DNA of 64,000 bases from Phenylobacterium sp. (GTDB lineage Bacteria > Pseudomonadota > Alphaproteobacteria > Caulobacterales > Caulobacteraceae): contig JADCAS010000004.1 of assembly GCA_020401865.1 (NCBI GenBank), positions 372,001 through 436,000 on the forward strand, in the 5' to 3' direction. Within the stretch, counting starts at the first letter, position 1, and each line of letters begins with the position of its first letter. Below the pieces are notes generated by a model that had not been told where the DNA came from, did not search any database, and worked only from the letters and a program-made list of their open reading frames with translations. The translations under genes and the position numbers were made by a program. Of this stretch, positions 18,905 through 27,627 are shown piece by piece.

Positions 18905-18937
18905 AAACGCCCGGCGAGCCTCTCGGACCGCCGGGCG
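18904..18937 (-). terminator. rho-independent terminator for the entericidin gene
   Basis: A perfect 9-bp GC stem CGCCCGGCG (18908-18916) / CGCCGGGCG (18929-18937) with a 12-base loop. Read on the minus strand it is followed by TTTT. It is placed 30 bases after the stop of the lipoprotein gene. Confidence 0.75.
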
Positions 18938-18967
18938 TCATCGTGCGGTAGGGACGCCCCCGGAAGG

Positions 18968-19117
18968 CTACTGCTTGACGCCTTCCTTGGCCTCGTCGGC
19001 TGTCTTGGTGACAGCCTGGCCGGCCGCCTGGACGTCCTTGCCAACGCCGGCGATGGTGTTGCAGCCGGCCACGGCGAGGGTCGCCGCGGCGGCCGCGAGG
19101 ATGAGGATCTTGCGCAT
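18968..19117 (-). CDS. entericidin A/B-family small lipoprotein
   Basis: 49 residues: MRKILILAAAAATLAVAGC, then NTIAGVGKDVQAAGQAVTKT and a charged tail ending in Gln. The first 18 residues are a lipoprotein signal with lipobox VAGC; the mature peptide matches the EcnA/EcnB pattern (CNTIxGxGKDVQxAG). These are small membrane lipoproteins, the EcnAB pair of E. coli being a toxin/antidote pair; no partner gene is adjacent here. ATG 19117 is chosen because AGGA lies about 9 bases upstream; ATG 19126 would add three residues. Followed by a strong terminator. Confidence 0.88.
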   Translation of the reverse strand: MRKILILAAAAATLAVAGCNTIAGVGKDVQAAGQAVTKTADEAKEGVKQ

Positions 19118-19207
19118 GTCGGCCATCCTTTGCCTGAGGCTGATGAGTACCGCCCCTTAAGCCAAGGTTTTGGTTAACAGAAGCTGAACAGAACGCGGTG
19201 AGGCCGT

Positions 19208-19257
19208 TGACCCCCTCCCCCGGCTTCGCCGGGAGCTCCCCCTTGGGGGAGCAATGG
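19208..19257. repeat. dispersed extragenic palindromic repeat, half copy
   Basis: Only the first half: GACCCCCTC, CCCGGCTTCGCCGGG and AGCTCCCCCTTGGGGGAGC, then AAT. It ends four bases before the stop of the DUF35 gene, so it may terminate that transcript. Confidence 0.8.
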
Positions 19258-19261
19258 CGGT

Positions 19262-19672
19262 TCAGGCCGGGCGGAAGACCGGCGCCGGGGGGCCGCCCTC
19301 CGTCGGCTGGAAGCGCACCTTGACCCTCTGGCCGATCCTCAGGGAGTCCGGGTCGCAGTCCACGAAGTTGGTCAGCACCGCCGGGCCCTCGTCGAGGGTG
19401 ACGTAGCCGATCACATAGGGACCCGTGGGAGAGCGCCGCATGATGGAGAAGGTGTAGATCTCGCCCTCGCCGGGGCTCCGCTCCCAGACCGTGTCGTCCG
19501 AGGCGCAGAAGGGGCAGATGGCCCGGGGGTACCAGTGCGCCTTGCCGCAGGCGGTGCAGCGCTTGATCAGGAACCGGCCCTCGGCGGCGGCGTCCCAGAA
19601 GGGCTTGCTCTCGACGGTGACGGCGGGGGCGGGAATGGCCCGGCCGGCGGGTTTGGCTTCAGCTTCGCTCAT
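19262..19672 (-). CDS. Zn-ribbon/OB-fold (DUF35) acyl-CoA-associated protein
   Basis: 136 residues. N-terminal rubredoxin-like zinc ribbon with two Cys pairs (RCTACGKAHWYPRAICPFC), then an OB fold (GEGEIYTFSIMRRSP, YVIGYVTLDEGPAVLTNFVD). DUF35 proteins act as obligate partners of thiolase-like enzymes, for example the DUF35 domain of ChsH2 with Ltp2 in steroid side-chain retro-aldol cleavage. The thiolase-like gene lies immediately upstream, 4 bases away, which fits such a complex. No catalytic role alone is expected. Confidence 0.87.
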   Translation of the reverse strand: MSEAEAKPAGRAIPAPAVTVESKPFWDAAAEGRFLIKRCTACGKAHWYPRAICPFCASDDTVWERSPGEGEIYTFSIMRRSPTGPYVIGYVTLDEGPAVLTNFVDCDPDSLRIGQRVKVRFQPTEGGPPAPVFRPA

Positions 19673-19676
19673 CGTC

Positions 19677-20864
19677 CTACTCCCGCTCGAGGATGACCGT
19701 GGCCGCGCCGTGGCGCGTGCCCAGGGATCCGCCCGTGCCGTGGGCGAGGGCCAGGTCGCAGTTGGCCACCTGGACCTTGGGGTGGGCCTCGCCGCGCAGC
19801 TGGCGCACCGCCTCGATGACCTTGGTGATGCCGCCCCGGTTGGTGGGGTGGTTGTTGCACAGGCCGCCGCCATCGGTGTTGAAGGGCAGCTTGCCGACGC
19901 CGGAGATCAGGTTGCCGTCGGCCACGAAGCGGCCGCCCTGCCCCTTCGCGCAGAAGCCCAGGTCCTCGAGCTGCATCAGCACGGTGATGGTGAAGCTGTC
20001 GTAGATGGAGGCGTACTTGATGTCGGCGGGGGTGACGCCGGCCTCCTCGAAGGCCCGGGGACCGGACCAGACCGCGCCGGAATACGTCAGGTCCAGGCCA
20101 TGGCCGCCGCTGGGGCCCTTGGGCGCCTCGCCAGCGCCGATCACCTTGATCTTCGGCCGGTTCAGGCTGCGCGCGACCTCAGGCGAGGTGACGATCAGGG
20201 CGCCGCCGCCGTCGGTGACGACGCAGCAGTCCAGGAGGTGCAGCGGGTCGGCGATCATCCGCGAATTGACCACGTCCTCGACCGTGACCACGTCCTTCAG
20301 GAAGGCGTGCTCATTCCACTGGGCGTGGTGGCTGGCGGCCACCTTGATCCAGGCCAGCTGCTCGGAGGTGGTGCCGTACTCGTGCATGTGGCGCATGGCG
20401 CACATGCCGTAGGTGTTGTGGGTCGAGCCGCCGTAGATGTTCTCGAAGCCGGCCTCGGGCGGGCCGTCGGACAGCTGGCCCGGGCGCGCGCCGCCGCCTC
20501 CGGGACGGCCGCCCTGCCCCTGGCGCGGGCGCCCGGCCAGGGTGATCAGGGCCACCTGGCACTTGCCGGCGGCGATGGCCTGGACCGCGTGGCCCACGTG
20601 CAGGATGTAGGAGGAGCCGCCGGTCTCGGTGGAGTCCAGGTGGCGGACATTACGCAGGCCCATGTAGTCGACCATGGACATGCCGCCGAAGCCCGGCGCG
20701 TCGCCGGCGCAGAAATAGCCGTCCACGTCGTCAAAGGAGAGGCCGGCGTCGGCCAGGGCGCCGCGGGCGCTCTCGGCGTGCAGCTGGGCGCTGGTCTTGT
20801 CGGGGGCGTCGCGGGTGGGATGCTCCCACGCCCCCATGATGTAGGCCTTGCCTTTGAGGCTCAT
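19677..20864 (-). CDS. thiolase-like (SCP2/lipid-transfer type) protein lacking the nucleophilic Cys
   Basis: 395 residues with the thiolase double fold. At the place where thiolases have the acyl-accepting Cys, the sequence reads DSTETGGSSYIL (residues 77-88), with no Cys. IYDSFTITV (Tyr288) and CNNHPTNRGG (His339) are present. Cys-less members such as Ltp2 are retro-aldolases rather than thiolases and require a DUF35 partner, which is the next gene. Probable role: C-C bond cleavage of a beta-hydroxyacyl-CoA side chain (inference). A proline/glycine-rich insert lies at about residues 112-135. Confidence 0.85.
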   Translation of the reverse strand: MSLKGKAYIMGAWEHPTRDAPDKTSAQLHAESARGALADAGLSFDDVDGYFCAGDAPGFGGMSMVDYMGLRNVRHLDSTETGGSSYILHVGHAVQAIAAGKCQVALITLAGRPRQGQGGRPGGGGARPGQLSDGPPEAGFENIYGGSTHNTYGMCAMRHMHEYGTTSEQLAWIKVAASHHAQWNEHAFLKDVVTVEDVVNSRMIADPLHLLDCCVVTDGGGALIVTSPEVARSLNRPKIKVIGAGEAPKGPSGGHGLDLTYSGAVWSGPRAFEEAGVTPADIKYASIYDSFTITVLMQLEDLGFCAKGQGGRFVADGNLISGVGKLPFNTDGGGLCNNHPTNRGGITKVIEAVRQLRGEAHPKVQVANCDLALAHGTGGSLGTRHGAATVILERE

Positions 20865-20985
20865 CTTCCTCCCCCTCCGGTTTGCGTGCGCCGGTTGATG
20901 GGCAGGGCTTACCGCGCCCCGGTGAAGGGGGAAAGCCCCGAGGCGGGCCCTGTTCGCACCGCCCGGGATGGACTAGCCTCTCCCC

Positions 20986-21567
20986 ATGGCCGAGTTCTTT
21001 GACAGCCTGACGGAAGACCATTTGGCGATGATCGCCCGCCAGCCGGTCTTCTTTGTCGCCACCGCCGCCGCGGACGGGCGGATCAACCTGTCGCCCAAGG
21101 GCCTCGCCGACACTCTGAAGGTCCTGTCTCCCAACCGGGTCGCCTACCTGGACCTGGCAGGGTCGGGGAATGAGACCCACGCCCACCTGACCGCAGACGG
21201 GCGCATCACCCTGATGATGTGCAACTTCGAGGCGCCGGCCCTGATCCTGCGCCTCTACGGCCGGGGGCGGGCGGTGCTGCCCGCCGACGCCGGCTGGGCG
21301 GACCTGGCCGCGCAGTTCACCCTCCTGCCCGGCGTGCGCCAGATCTTCGACATCACCGTCGAGGGCGTGCAGACCAGTTGCGGCTGGGGCGTACCGGTCA
21401 TGAGTCTGGACCACCACCGCCAGACCCTGCCCCGCCATCACGCCGCCCAGGACCCCGAAACCTGGGTGAACAAGCAGGCCGGGCGGACCCGCAGCCTCGA
21501 CGGGCTTCCCACCCGGGCCACCGACCGCTACATCGCCGGCCCGGCCGACGGAGGAGACGCCCCATGA
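20986..21567 (+). CDS. pyridoxamine 5'-phosphate oxidase-like FMN-binding protein
   Basis: 193 residues. A split-barrel flavin-binding fold of the PNPOx-like superfamily: FFVATAAADGRINLSPKGLA at the N terminus, then RVAYLDLAGSGNETHAHL, ITLMMCNFEAPALILRLYGRG, and a C-terminal CGWGVPVM. Members of this group bind FMN, F420 or heme; the true substrate is unknown and it should not be called PdxH. Divergent from the thiolase-like gene; its last bases overlap the RraA-like gene (ATGA), so the two form an operon. Confidence 0.78.
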   Translation: MAEFFDSLTEDHLAMIARQPVFFVATAAADGRINLSPKGLADTLKVLSPNRVAYLDLAGSGNETHAHLTADGRITLMMCNFEAPALILRLYGRGRAVLPADAGWADLAAQFTLLPGVRQIFDITVEGVQTSCGWGVPVMSLDHHRQTLPRHHAAQDPETWVNKQAGRTRSLDGLPTRATDRYIAGPADGGDAP

Positions 21568-22046
21568 CGACCCTCGCCGACCTCTGCGACGCCCATGAGG
21601 ACGTGATCGAGGTCTGCCACGTCCCCTTCCGGGACTTCGGCGGCCGCACGGCCTTTTCCGGCCCGATCCGCACCGTGCGCTGCTTCGAGGACAACGCCCT
21701 GGTCAAGGAGGCCCTGTCGGAGCCCGGCCGGGGGGCGGTGCTGGTGGTGGACGGCGGCGGCTCCCTGCGCCGGTCCCTGCTGGGCGACAGCCTGGCCGCC
21801 GACGCCGTGAAGAACGGCTGGGCGGGGGTGGTGGTGTTCGGCGCCGTGCGCGATGCGGCCCAGCTCGCCCGCATCAAGCTGGGGATCAAGGCCCTGGGGA
21901 CCTGCCCCATGCGCACGGTCAAGCGGGGCGAGGGCCTGCGCGACGCCCCCGTGGCCTTCGGCGGCGTGGTCTTCGTGCCCGGCGACATCCTCCATGCCGA
22001 TGCCGACGGCCTGGCCGTGCTGCCGGTGGAGGACGACGAGGCCTAG
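21564..22046 (+). CDS. rraA: RraA-family protein (ribonuclease E inhibitor / aldolase-like)
   Basis: 160 residues, the length of RraA. Motifs: FRDFGGRTAFSGPIRTVRCF, ALVKEALSEPGRGAVLVVDG, LLGDSLAADAVKNGWAGVVV, FGAVRDAAQLARI and GIKALGTCPMRTVKRGEG. In enterobacteria RraA binds RNase E and lowers its activity; related proteins are HMG/CHA aldolases. The GD and RD motifs shared by both groups are present, so the exact role is open. GGAGGAG lies ahead of ATG 21564, overlapping the previous stop. Confidence 0.88.
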   Translation: MTTLADLCDAHEDVIEVCHVPFRDFGGRTAFSGPIRTVRCFEDNALVKEALSEPGRGAVLVVDGGGSLRRSLLGDSLAADAVKNGWAGVVVFGAVRDAAQLARIKLGIKALGTCPMRTVKRGEGLRDAPVAFGGVVFVPGDILHADADGLAVLPVEDDEA

Positions 22047-22142
22047 GGGCCGGACGCCCAGGCGGGCTTGCCTCCGCCCGGCGCCATCGCTAGTTTCCGC
22101 GCCTCGCCCTCACCGGCCCCCTCCGGGGCGCCGTTCCTCGTC

Positions 22143-22232
<90 letters not shown>

Positions 22233-22615
22233 CCCACACCTCCGACATCCCTGCCTGAGTAGATAGGCTCCGTCATGTCGCGGAACCTGCGGGGTTCTTC
22301 GTGGACGAAAGGGTGCGCCCCTCTCAAAGTCCCTAATGCGGCAGAGCCTGACGCTGTGACGCGAAATGGGGAACGCATAAAGAACATTCGACCGGCTGGA
22401 AGTGTGGCGCCAAGATGTCTCCATGTTCGTCGATTCGAAGTCGCAGGCGGCTGGGACCGCTGAACGCACCATACTCCGCCTAGGAGCCACGATGTTCGGC
22501 GGCACCCTCAATGTGTGTCCCGGCGCAATCCGGCGTAGCTCTGAGATCGTCGATAGAACCGAAGTGAATTTGGTGCACAGTCTGCTTGATGACGTAATCG
22601 GCGGCAGAGTCATTA
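22233..22615. other. lower-GC spacer between tRNA-Ser and the methylase gene
   Basis: 383 bases with base composition closer to the downstream methylase than to the core genome. A 74-codon plus-strand frame (22402-22626) runs into the methylase start and overlaps it by 11 bases. It has no recognisable domain and no clear helix-turn-helix, so I do not call it a gene. The minus-strand frame reading WDSNPRYP is the usual artefact antisense to a tRNA-Ser. No repeat of the tRNA 3' end was seen. Confidence 0.6.
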
Positions 22616-23785
22616 ATGATGCCTAGCTTCTATGAATTCTTCGCAGGCGGCGGAATGGCCAGGGCGGGGCTAGGGGTTGGTTGGACCTGTCTGTTCGCCA
22701 ATGACTTCGACCCTAAGAAGGGCCTTACATACCAAGCAAACTGGGGCGATCATGGAGAGCTGACCGTTGGCGATGTCGCCCAACTCAAAGCGAGCGATCT
22801 GCCGGGCCAAGCAGATCTAGTCTGGGGCTCTTTCCCCTGTCAGGACCTGTCGCTGGCCGGTGTCGGCGCCGGGCTCAAGGGGGAGCGCTCAGGGACCTTC
22901 TACCCCTTTTGGGAATTGATTAATGGACTTAGGGCGGACGGCCGAGCGCCCAAGCTTGTGGCGCTCGAGAACGTACTGGGGACGCTGACATCGCGCGGTG
23001 GCCGGGATTTCGAGGCCATATGCAGCGCCTTCGCTAACGCCGGCTACCGATATGGCGCGCTCGTGATCAATGCTTCGCTGTTCGTGCCGCAGTCTCGCCC
23101 GCGTTTGTTCTTGATCGGAGTGCGCGAGGACGTGGAAATCGACCAGGCGCTGCTGTCGCCAGAGCCTATCGCACCCTTCCATACTGCCGCCCTGCGTCGA
23201 GCGTTTGAGCGGGTTGGCAACGTTGTCCTCAAGCGCATGGTCTGGTGGAACGTCCCGCCGCCGCCGCATCGAACCGACACTTTCGCTGACCTGATCGAGG
23301 AAGACCCCGACAGCGTCGACTGGCACACTGACGCCGAGCGCGACCAGATCATCGCCAAGATGTCCCGGGTCAATCTCGCAAAGCTGGAGGCAGCGAAGCG
23401 TGCTGGTCGTCGAGTGGTCGGCGGCATCTACAAGCGCACTCGGCTCGATGAGCGCGGCAATAAAGTTCAACGGGCCGAAGTGCGGTTTGACGATGTCGCC
23501 GGCTGCCTAAGGACACCGGCCGGTGGATCCAGCCGCCAAGTGATCATGGTGGTTAACGGAAAGACGGTGCGCACCCGGCTCATCTCCGCTCGCGAGACGG
23601 CGCGCCTAATGGGGCTTGAAGACACCTACAAGCTACCGAAGAGCTACAATGAGGCATACCACCTCACGGGCGACGGCGTTGTAGTCCATGTCGTTCGGCA
23701 TCTTGCAGAGCACATTTTTGGGCCCCTGCTCGCCCCATTGCCCACTGCAGATGCCCACGAGGGCAATGCAATGAAGGCGGCCTGA
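22616..23785 (+). CDS. DNA (cytosine-5) methyltransferase, type II R-M
   Basis: 389 residues with all main C5-methylase motifs: motif I FYEFFAGGGMARAGLG, motif IV with the catalytic Cys in GSFPCQDLSLAG, motif VI LVALENV, motif VIII PQSRPRLFLIG, a target-recognition region around residues 180-270, motif IX RLISARETARLMGL, and motif X DGVVVHVVRHLAEHI. Methylates cytosine C5 in an unknown site to protect host DNA. Start ATG 22616 or 22619. The nuclease gene follows after 7 bases. Codon use is less GC-rich than in the neighbours, a sign of transfer. Confidence 0.93.
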   Translation: MMPSFYEFFAGGGMARAGLGVGWTCLFANDFDPKKGLTYQANWGDHGELTVGDVAQLKASDLPGQADLVWGSFPCQDLSLAGVGAGLKGERSGTFYPFWELINGLRADGRAPKLVALENVLGTLTSRGGRDFEAICSAFANAGYRYGALVINASLFVPQSRPRLFLIGVREDVEIDQALLSPEPIAPFHTAALRRAFERVGNVVLKRMVWWNVPPPPHRTDTFADLIEEDPDSVDWHTDAERDQIIAKMSRVNLAKLEAAKRAGRRVVGGIYKRTRLDERGNKVQRAEVRFDDVAGCLRTPAGGSSRQVIMVVNGKTVRTRLISARETARLMGLEDTYKLPKSYNEAYHLTGDGVVVHVVRHLAEHIFGPLLAPLPTADAHEGNAMKAA

Positions 23786-23792
23786 CCACGCC

Positions 23793-24518
23793 GTGACGGA
23801 TCTCAGCCCGCCAACTGGCCGCAACCCGGACGCGGTCAACTTCCCACCCTTCGAGACCGAGGACCTTCGAGCCAACCTAGTGCGTTTCCTCGATACGCCG
23901 TTCACATGGGAGGGGGGGACTACGCTCGTCGGCAACTTCAAGTGGGGTGTCTACGCCTTTTTCGACTACGACGGTGAGCCGATCTACGTCGGTCAGACCA
24001 ACGAGCGTTTGCGAACTCGTATCCGGAGACACCTCACCAACCAACGTACTGACGCCGTGGCCATGTCCGTACTGGATCCCTTCGAGGTGTTTGAGATCGA
24101 GGTCTGGCCGCTGCCTCACCTCCAGGACGCCAACCGCTCTGACGGAACCGCACGCCAGCATCTTGATGCGCTCGAGCGTGTGATCACGGAGCGTGCCGTC
24201 CTAAACTCCGAATTCAAGGCCATCCTCAACGAGAAGGACCCACCGACGGGCGGCGTGGATGTCGAAATCCCGCCGTCACTCAGAGGGCGGATAGTGTCCG
24301 AGCGGGTCTACGAACTGCGCTCGCACCCAGATTTCCGGATCGCGCGTCGGTCGCTGATCCTTGCGCGCCTGGCCCAAGTAATCTCAGAGCGTAAGGTGCA
24401 GGGCGGATTGCGCCGTGTTCTCCTTACTCAAGCCAAGCGACTGCAGTGGTTAGCATCCCGCCGCTATGAAGCCCTTGGTGGAGCCGGCTCGGTGGAGACT
24501 GGAGGCGATGACGATTAG
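23793..24518 (+). CDS. GIY-YIG nuclease, probable restriction endonuclease partner
   Basis: 241 residues, GTG start. GIY-YIG core: WGVYAFFDYDGEPIYVGQT carries the GVY and YVG strands, then the conserved Arg in RLRTRIRRHL, and the Glu and Asn of LDALERVITERAVLNS. About 50 residues precede the core and a basic C-terminal part follows. GIY-YIG type II enzymes such as Eco29kI are known partners of C5 methylases, and this gene is the immediate downstream neighbour of one. The recognition site is not predictable. A repair or homing nuclease is less likely because of the pairing. Confidence 0.83.
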   Translation: MTDLSPPTGRNPDAVNFPPFETEDLRANLVRFLDTPFTWEGGTTLVGNFKWGVYAFFDYDGEPIYVGQTNERLRTRIRRHLTNQRTDAVAMSVLDPFEVFEIEVWPLPHLQDANRSDGTARQHLDALERVITERAVLNSEFKAILNEKDPPTGGVDVEIPPSLRGRIVSERVYELRSHPDFRIARRSLILARLAQVISERKVQGGLRRVLLTQAKRLQWLASRRYEALGGAGSVETGGDDD

Positions 24519-25104
24519 CCGCATCATCAACCAACTCCGAAGTGGCGCCTAAAGAGTGAAGGGAATTGGGTAATCAATCTCCATCGCCCTCCATCTGAGC
24601 GGCGAAAACGTCAGTGGAGCCTTAGGAAGTGGGTGCTCCACTCGGGCCAAGGCGGACCAAACTGGAGACAACTTCTTTCCTGACGCCCACGCTCACAGCC
24701 CCCACAGAAAAACCGGCTCCGCGGCGCGCGCCCGAGGCGCTGGAGGCTCTGGCGGTGGAGCAGGCCTGACTTCCCATTCGCCCCCCCGCTGGAGGCCGTC
24801 CGCGTCGCGGGCGTCAGACCCTTCCCCGTTGCGCCCAGGCGCCCCGGTCGGAGCGGCTGAGGCGGGAGCACCCGATCCACCGCGCCTCACGCCCCGGCGG
24901 CGGCCGGGAACCCTGACGCCCCGCCCCCTTCGACAGAGCGCCCCGGACGCTTGTGCGACTCCGGGCGAGGTGCGAGCCTCCACGGAATAGGATTGGGCTG
25001 ACCCCCGGACAGAGAGGGGTGCGGCCGTCGCATTTGGTCTCGCTGTCTTCGATCTGACATCTATGTCCGATAGGAGCCTGCGGGCCTTCAGCCATGGGGA
25101 TGAA
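24519..25104. other. non-coding gap between restriction gene and TonB receptor
   Basis: 586 bases. The first ~160 bases keep the lower GC of the restriction-modification block; the rest is GC-rich. Overlapping minus-strand frames of 70-95 codons exist, but they are arginine/glycine/proline-rich without domain marks and are judged spurious. The receptor promoter is presumably in the last ~150 bases. No repeat, tRNA fragment or transposase remnant was seen. Confidence 0.55.
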
Positions 25105-27492
25105 ATGACCTTTTCTTCAATTCGCGCGATCGCGCTTTACACCACCTGCGCTTCAGCCCTGCTTTGCGGCTCTCAGGCTCTGGCTCAGGGCAATGCGACG
25201 GGCGGCTCTGGCGCCACCGCCGTTGAGGAACTGATCGTCACCGCCCAGAAGCGCGAGCAGCGCACCCTCGAGGTGCCGATCGCCCTGACCGCCTATACCG
25301 GGGACTTTCTGGATGATGTCGGCGTGCAGGAGTTCGAGGAACTCTCCCTTCTCGTCCCGGGCTTCGAGGTCCAGAACCAGTCGCCCAACAATCCCGGCTT
25401 TGTCATGCGCGGCATCACGTCGGATGACGGCGGCGCCACGATCGAGCCGCGCGTGTCGGTCTTCCAGGACGGGGTGTCGGTGTCCAAGTCGCGCGGTTCG
25501 TATATCGAGCTGTTCGACAACGCCCGAATCGAAGTCGCCAAGGGGCCGCAGTCGACCCTGTTCGGGCGCAGCGCCCTGATCGGCGCCGTCAACATCGTCC
25601 AGAACAAGGCGGACCCCGGCGGCTTTGCCGCGTCGGCGAAGTTCGAGGTCGGAAACTTCAACTATCGCGGTCTCGAGGCGATGGTGAACGTGCCCTTGAG
25701 CCCCACCCTCGCCGTCCGCTTTGCGAGCCGCGTCAAGACGCGCGACGGCTTTGTCGACAATCTGCTGGGCGGCCGCGACTTCAACTCCACCGACACCGCC
25801 GCCTATCGCGCCGTTGTGAAGTGGCGCCCGAGCGACAGGCTCGAGGCCGACCTGATCCTCAACTACGAAGAGAACAATCCGTCGGGGACGTCCTTCAAGT
25901 CGCTGACCTATCTTCCCACCGACACCCTGACCGGCAAGGTGCTGGGCGACCTGGGCCGGAACTCCGGCGCGGCCCTTGCGAGCAGCGACGGCTTTGCGGG
26001 CGGTCGCGACCTGGGCCTGGAGCGGACCACCTGGGGCGTCACCGGTCTGGTGGACTACAGGATCAGCGACACGCTGCGGCTGTCCTCGATCAGCGCCTTC
26101 CGGCGCTTCAAGTCCCTGGAAGTGTTTGATGCGGACGGCTTCTCTCTGCCGCTCTTCGTCTTTGCGGAGGACGCGCGCGGCGACCAGTACAGCCAGGAAT
26201 TCCGCATCAACTACGAAGGCGGCGAGCGCCTGACCGCCTTCGCCGGGGTCGGCTATTTCCACGAGGATGGATCCCAGGCCGTCCCGCTCCAGTACAATGA
26301 GCGCGTCTTCGCCGCCCGCGCCACGCCGGCCCTGGCCGGCCTGCTGGGCTTTACGGCGCCGAACGTGCCGTCGATCAACACCATCAACTCGGCGGCCGCC
26401 CTCAGCACGCTGAAGCTGGTGCATCGCGAGACCTTCCAGAACTATGGGCGCACCACCTCGTATGATGTGTTCGCCGATGCGACCTACAAGGTCACCGACC
26501 AGTTCGAGGTCTCCGCAGGCATCCGCTACAGCAGCGACGACAAGCGCTCCGGATACCGCGGCACGCTGGACAACGGCGGGTCCGTCCTGACCAGCGGTTC
26601 GGCCGCCAACGCCGCCAATCCGGCCACCGCGCGCGGCATCTTCCTGCAGTCCACGCCGGGCGGCCTTCCGCAGTACAAATCCTTCTCGGACTCCGGCGTG
26701 ACCTATCGGGTGGTGGGTCGCTACGCCGTGTCGGACGACATCAGCCTGTACGCGACCTATTCGCGCGGCCGGCGCCCGGAGGTGCTGTCGCCGGCGGCGC
26801 CGCTGGCCCCGCAGGGCAACGCCCGCTTCACGCTGGTGGCCGCCGAGATCGTCGACTCCTATGAGGCGGGCGCCAAGACCCAATGGCTTGACCGCAGTCT
26901 CTCGCTTGAAGGTTCCGTCTATCGCTTCACCTATACGAACTTCCAGACGAGCATCCAGACCGCCCCGGGCGTCTTCCAGACGATCAGCGCCGGCGACGCC
27001 TCGTCCACCGGCTTCGAGGGCCAGCTCAACTGGAGGCCGACCCGCCAGCTGAACGTCTTTGGCACCTATGGCTACAACAATGGCCGGTTCGACAATGGCC
27101 GCTTCAAGGGCAACAGCTTCCGCCTCTCGCCGGATCAGACCTTGTCGTTTGGCCTCAACTTCACCGTACCTGTCTGGGAAGGCGATCTGAGCGTCCTGCC
27201 GACCTATACCTGGCAATCCAGGGTCTTCTTCGACAACGACAATGACATCCCGGCGCTGCAGAGCACCGGGGACCTGATCCAGGATGAGGTGCAGGGCGCC
27301 TATGGTCTCCTGAACCTGCGGGTGTCCTACCAGCCGACGGATGCGAACTGGCGGGTGGAGGGCTTCGTCTCCAACCTCCTCGACGAAGAGTACATCAAGG
27401 ACGCCGGCAATACGGGCGGCGCCTTCGGGATCCCGACCTTCATCGCCGGCGAGCCCCGCTACTTCGGCGCGTCATTCTCGGTCCGATACTAG
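25105..27492 (+). CDS. TonB-dependent outer-membrane receptor
   Basis: 795 residues. Signal peptide MTFSSIRAIALYTTCASALL ending near QALAQG, then a TonB-box-like VEELIVTAQKREQR, the plug domain (ARIEVAKGPQSTLFGRSALI) and a long beta barrel ending in aromatic GASFSVRY, the usual outer-membrane C terminus. Imports a substrate using TonB energy; the iron-receptor-like plug (EELIVTAQKREQ) is also common in Caulobacterales/sphingomonad receptors for plant-derived or terpenoid compounds, so the ligand is unknown. ATG 25105 is chosen because the signal peptide begins there. Confidence 0.92.
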   Translation: MTFSSIRAIALYTTCASALLCGSQALAQGNATGGSGATAVEELIVTAQKREQRTLEVPIALTAYTGDFLDDVGVQEFEELSLLVPGFEVQNQSPNNPGFVMRGITSDDGGATIEPRVSVFQDGVSVSKSRGSYIELFDNARIEVAKGPQSTLFGRSALIGAVNIVQNKADPGGFAASAKFEVGNFNYRGLEAMVNVPLSPTLAVRFASRVKTRDGFVDNLLGGRDFNSTDTAAYRAVVKWRPSDRLEADLILNYEENNPSGTSFKSLTYLPTDTLTGKVLGDLGRNSGAALASSDGFAGGRDLGLERTTWGVTGLVDYRISDTLRLSSISAFRRFKSLEVFDADGFSLPLFVFAEDARGDQYSQEFRINYEGGERLTAFAGVGYFHEDGSQAVPLQYNERVFAARATPALAGLLGFTAPNVPSINTINSAAALSTLKLVHRETFQNYGRTTSYDVFADATYKVTDQFEVSAGIRYSSDDKRSGYRGTLDNGGSVLTSGSAANAANPATARGIFLQSTPGGLPQYKSFSDSGVTYRVVGRYAVSDDISLYATYSRGRRPEVLSPAAPLAPQGNARFTLVAAEIVDSYEAGAKTQWLDRSLSLEGSVYRFTYTNFQTSIQTAPGVFQTISAGDASSTGFEGQLNWRPTRQLNVFGTYGYNNGRFDNGRFKGNSFRLSPDQTLSFGLNFTVPVWEGDLSVLPTYTWQSRVFFDNDNDIPALQSTGDLIQDEVQGAYGLLNLRVSYQPTDANWRVEGFVSNLLDEEYIKDAGNTGGAFGIPTFIAGEPRYFGASFSVRY

Positions 27493-27512
27493 GCCGTTCC
27501 GGCCCGACGCTC

Positions 27513-27550
27513 CCCCCTGGTCGGCCCGCCCTCCGGCGGCGGCCAGGGGG
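27513..27550. terminator. hairpin between convergent genes, likely terminator
   Basis: An 8-bp stem CCCCCTGG (27513-27520) / CCAGGGGG (27543-27550) enclosing a further GC-rich inner pairing. There is no T-tract on either strand. It lies 20 bases after the receptor stop and before the end of the convergent GNAT gene. Confidence 0.45.
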
Positions 27551-27627
27551 TGGAGAGGTCAGCCCACTCCGCCATCGTTTCCCGCCTCGTGGATTAACAG
27601 CGGCGGGGTGCCCATCGCCCGAAGCGA

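Noticed and set aside
24611..25095. Overlapping minus-strand frames after the GIY-YIG nuclease
   Set aside because: Arg/Gly/Pro/Ser-rich, mutually overlapping, no ribosome binding site and no domain marks.
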